A DNA stretch of 6,508 nt from Methanobacteriota archaeon. GTDB taxonomy: Archaea; Thermoplasmatota; Poseidoniia; Poseidoniales; Thalassarchaeaceae. Below, one piece after another: positions 5,493 to 6,508 of this stretch. The stretch is taken from assembly GCA_002719615.1 (NCBI GenBank), contig PBHZ01000015.1, positions 42,215 to 48,722 of the forward strand, in the 5' to 3' direction. The position numbers and the translations under genes were made by a program. Positions within the stretch are counted from its first letter, which is position 1, and each line of letters starts with the position of its first letter. The notes beneath the pieces were generated by a model. That model worked only from the letters and a program-made list of their open reading frames with translations. It ran no database searches and was not told the DNA's origin.

Positions 5493-6092
5493 ATTGTCCT
5501 CATTTTTTAAAGAAGAGATGAATTGGTTAAGGATTGGAATGTCTTTTACCGTATCTACATTAAGATGTAAATAGTCATCCATTACTTCAAATTTTTTTGG
5601 CTTTATTATATCTCGTAAAGGTGCTTCAGGATTTTGATTTAGAATTTTTTTAACATCTAATTTTGATAACAATAGAGGATGACCTCCTTTACCATGTTTT
5701 TCAGGACAAGCAGTGTAATCCAAAGATATTAATTTTGATAGTGTTGAAGAGGAAAATCCTGGCCTATCAACTGGAACCACCAAGGCTTTGAAATCACCCG
5801 AATAATTTTCAAGAATAAAGTTTAGACCAACTTGAAGTGAACCTGTCCTGCCAGATTCAGGATCGTTGTTAGATATAATTTCTACTTCTCCTGTATAGTT
5901 TTTTATTTCAGAAATTAATTCTTCCCTAGTTACAATTACAGACGTGATATTATGATTTTTGAGTCTTTTGACTAAAAAATTAATTAAAATATCATTATTT
6001 ATTTTTAATAATGATTTGGGTTTACCCAATCTCCGACTTTTACCAGCAGCCAGTATGACTGAAAAAATTGCTTCATCCTCTGAAAAAGACAT
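5448..6092 (-). CDS. mocA: MocA-like molybdenum cofactor cytidylyltransferase
   Basis: This 214-residue protein has a MobA-like nucleotidyltransferase fold. Visible motifs are the nucleotide-binding loop LAAGKSRRLGKPK (14-26), NDPESGRTGSLQVGL (76-90), PVDRPG (107-112) with the metal-binding Asp109, GKGGHP (134-139), and PLRDII near 160. Enzymes of this family transfer CMP to molybdopterin to make the dinucleotide cofactor used by xanthine dehydrogenase/CO dehydrogenase-type hydroxylases, so it fits the neighbouring hydroxylase and xdhC genes. An alternative is another NTP_transf_3 enzyme, but the motif wording and context favour MocA. The last 15 or so residues (polar, Asn/Gln-rich) extend past the usual end and are encoded opposite the end of the exporter gene. 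The start lies 21 bases after the exchanger stop with a weak GTGAG. It is separated from xdhC by the opposite-strand exporter gene, so it must be transcribed from its own promoter or from upstream. Confidence 0.88.
   Translation of the reverse strand: MSFSEDEAIFSVILAAGKSRRLGKPKSLLKINNDILINFLVKRLKNHNITSVIVTREELISEIKNYTGEVEIISNNDPESGRTGSLQVGLNFILENYSGDFKALVVPVDRPGFSSSTLSKLISLDYTACPEKHGKGGHPLLLSKLDVKKILNQNPEAPLRDIIKPKKFEVMDDYLHLNVDTVKDIPILNQFISSLKNEDNLEANIKQHQPNSDN
5503..5508 (+). terminator. Oligo-T tract after the exporter gene, possible archaeal terminator
   Basis: A run of six T lies 10 bases after the exporter stop codon on the plus strand. Archaeal RNA polymerase can terminate at short T tracts without a hairpin. 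The tract lies inside the 3' part of mocA on the opposite strand, and T runs are common in this AT-rich sequence, so the support is weak. Confidence 0.3.
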
Positions 6093-6113
6093 AAACTCAC
6101 TTATTATCCATAT

Positions 6114-6508
6114 TTAACTAAATAATAAAGCTATATATGCTATGTATCCAAAAACCATACTAAAACCCAACACTTTACTTATCCCCCTATTATTAAGTAA
6201 CAAGCCGCATACCAATCCAGTTGAAAATAATAACAACCAAATATCTCCATCTGCATAAGTTGACGAAACTACGATTCCTCCACTCACTATTGAAGCGAAT
6301 CCTAGGATTCCTAAAATATTCATAACATTGGAACCTAACACATTGCCAACCGCTACTCCCGCATGTCCTCTTAAGGCTGAAATTACAGTGACTACGAACT
6401 CGGGAAGTGATGTGCCAAGTGCGACTATAGTTAGTCCAACTACTGATTCGGAAATACCATATTTTTCCATTACACCAGTTACTCCATTCATCAATAAGTC
6501 TGCACCCA
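6114..6508 (-). CDS. CaCA-family sodium/calcium (cation/proton) exchanger, C-terminal half
   Basis: The frame is open from the right window edge to a TAA at 6116-6114, giving about 131 residues. It carries the second alpha repeat of the family: GADLLMNG, then GLTIVALGTSLPEF and GNVLGSNVMNILGILG. The Glu of GTSLPE and the Asn of GSN are the residues that coordinate the ion in this family. GTSLPE rather than GTSAPE, and only two further hydrophobic helices before the stop, show that this is the C-terminal rather than the N-terminal repeat. Full-length proteins are about 300-350 residues, so more than half lies beyond the window. The truncation is due to the window edge. The protein would exchange calcium or another cation against sodium or protons at the cell membrane. 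It is 21 bases upstream of mocA on the same strand, and a link to molybdenum metabolism is not evident. Confidence 0.9.
   Translation of the reverse strand, partial: GADLLMNGVTGVMEKYGISESVVGLTIVALGTSLPEFVVTVISALRGHAGVAVGNVLGSNVMNILGILGFASIVSGGIVVSSTYADGDIWLLLFSTGLVCGLLLNNRGISKVLGFSMVFGYIAYIALLFS

Overview
This AT-rich window (by eye under 40% GC) most likely comes from an archaeon. The clearest lineage marker is a regulator at 1236-1937 with a C-terminal bacterio-opsin-activator type helix-turn-helix (HTH_10), a domain typical of Euryarchaeota. Supporting signs are genes with no Shine-Dalgarno and TATA-like boxes just upstream (possible leaderless starts), and a lipobox-bearing secreted subtilase. 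An uncultivated marine Thermoplasmata-type lineage (Marine Group II/III) would fit, but that placement is inference.

Most of the minus strand looks like one molybdenum-hydroxylase (xanthine dehydrogenase/CO dehydrogenase family) locus, read right to left. It holds xdhC (4062-3214), a subtilisin-like lipoprotein protease (3199-1979), the HTH_10 regulator (1937-1236), the [2Fe-2S] small subunit (1230-664) and the N-terminal third of the molybdopterin-binding large subunit (653-1, running off the left edge). The gaps are 14, 41, 5 and 10 bases, so one transcript is plausible. Further right, also on the minus strand, are a MocA-like molybdenum cofactor cytidylyltransferase (6092-5448) and the C-terminal half of a CaCA-family cation exchanger (6508-6114, entering from the right edge).

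A single plus-strand gene (4284-5492) sits between mocA and xdhC. It encodes a ten-helix putative manganese/heavy-metal exporter with two PGCG repeat motifs. Its last 45 bases overlap the 3' end of mocA tail to tail. It shares a 221-base divergent regulatory region with xdhC, and its leader contains several small inverted repeats and a good Shine-Dalgarno.

Together the genes suggest a hydroxylase with its own cofactor maturation: MocA would make the cytosine dinucleotide form of the cofactor, and XdhC would sulfurate and insert it. The partial large subunit resembles 4-hydroxybenzoyl-CoA reductase alpha subunits more than classical xanthine dehydrogenase, but the substrate cannot be fixed from this fragment. 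No FAD subunit gene is visible. The unusual points are the extracellular protease and archaeal regulator embedded among the hydroxylase genes, and the metal exporter with a possibly structured leader wedged between the two maturation genes. I see no RNA genes, CRISPR arrays, insertion sequences or long repeats.
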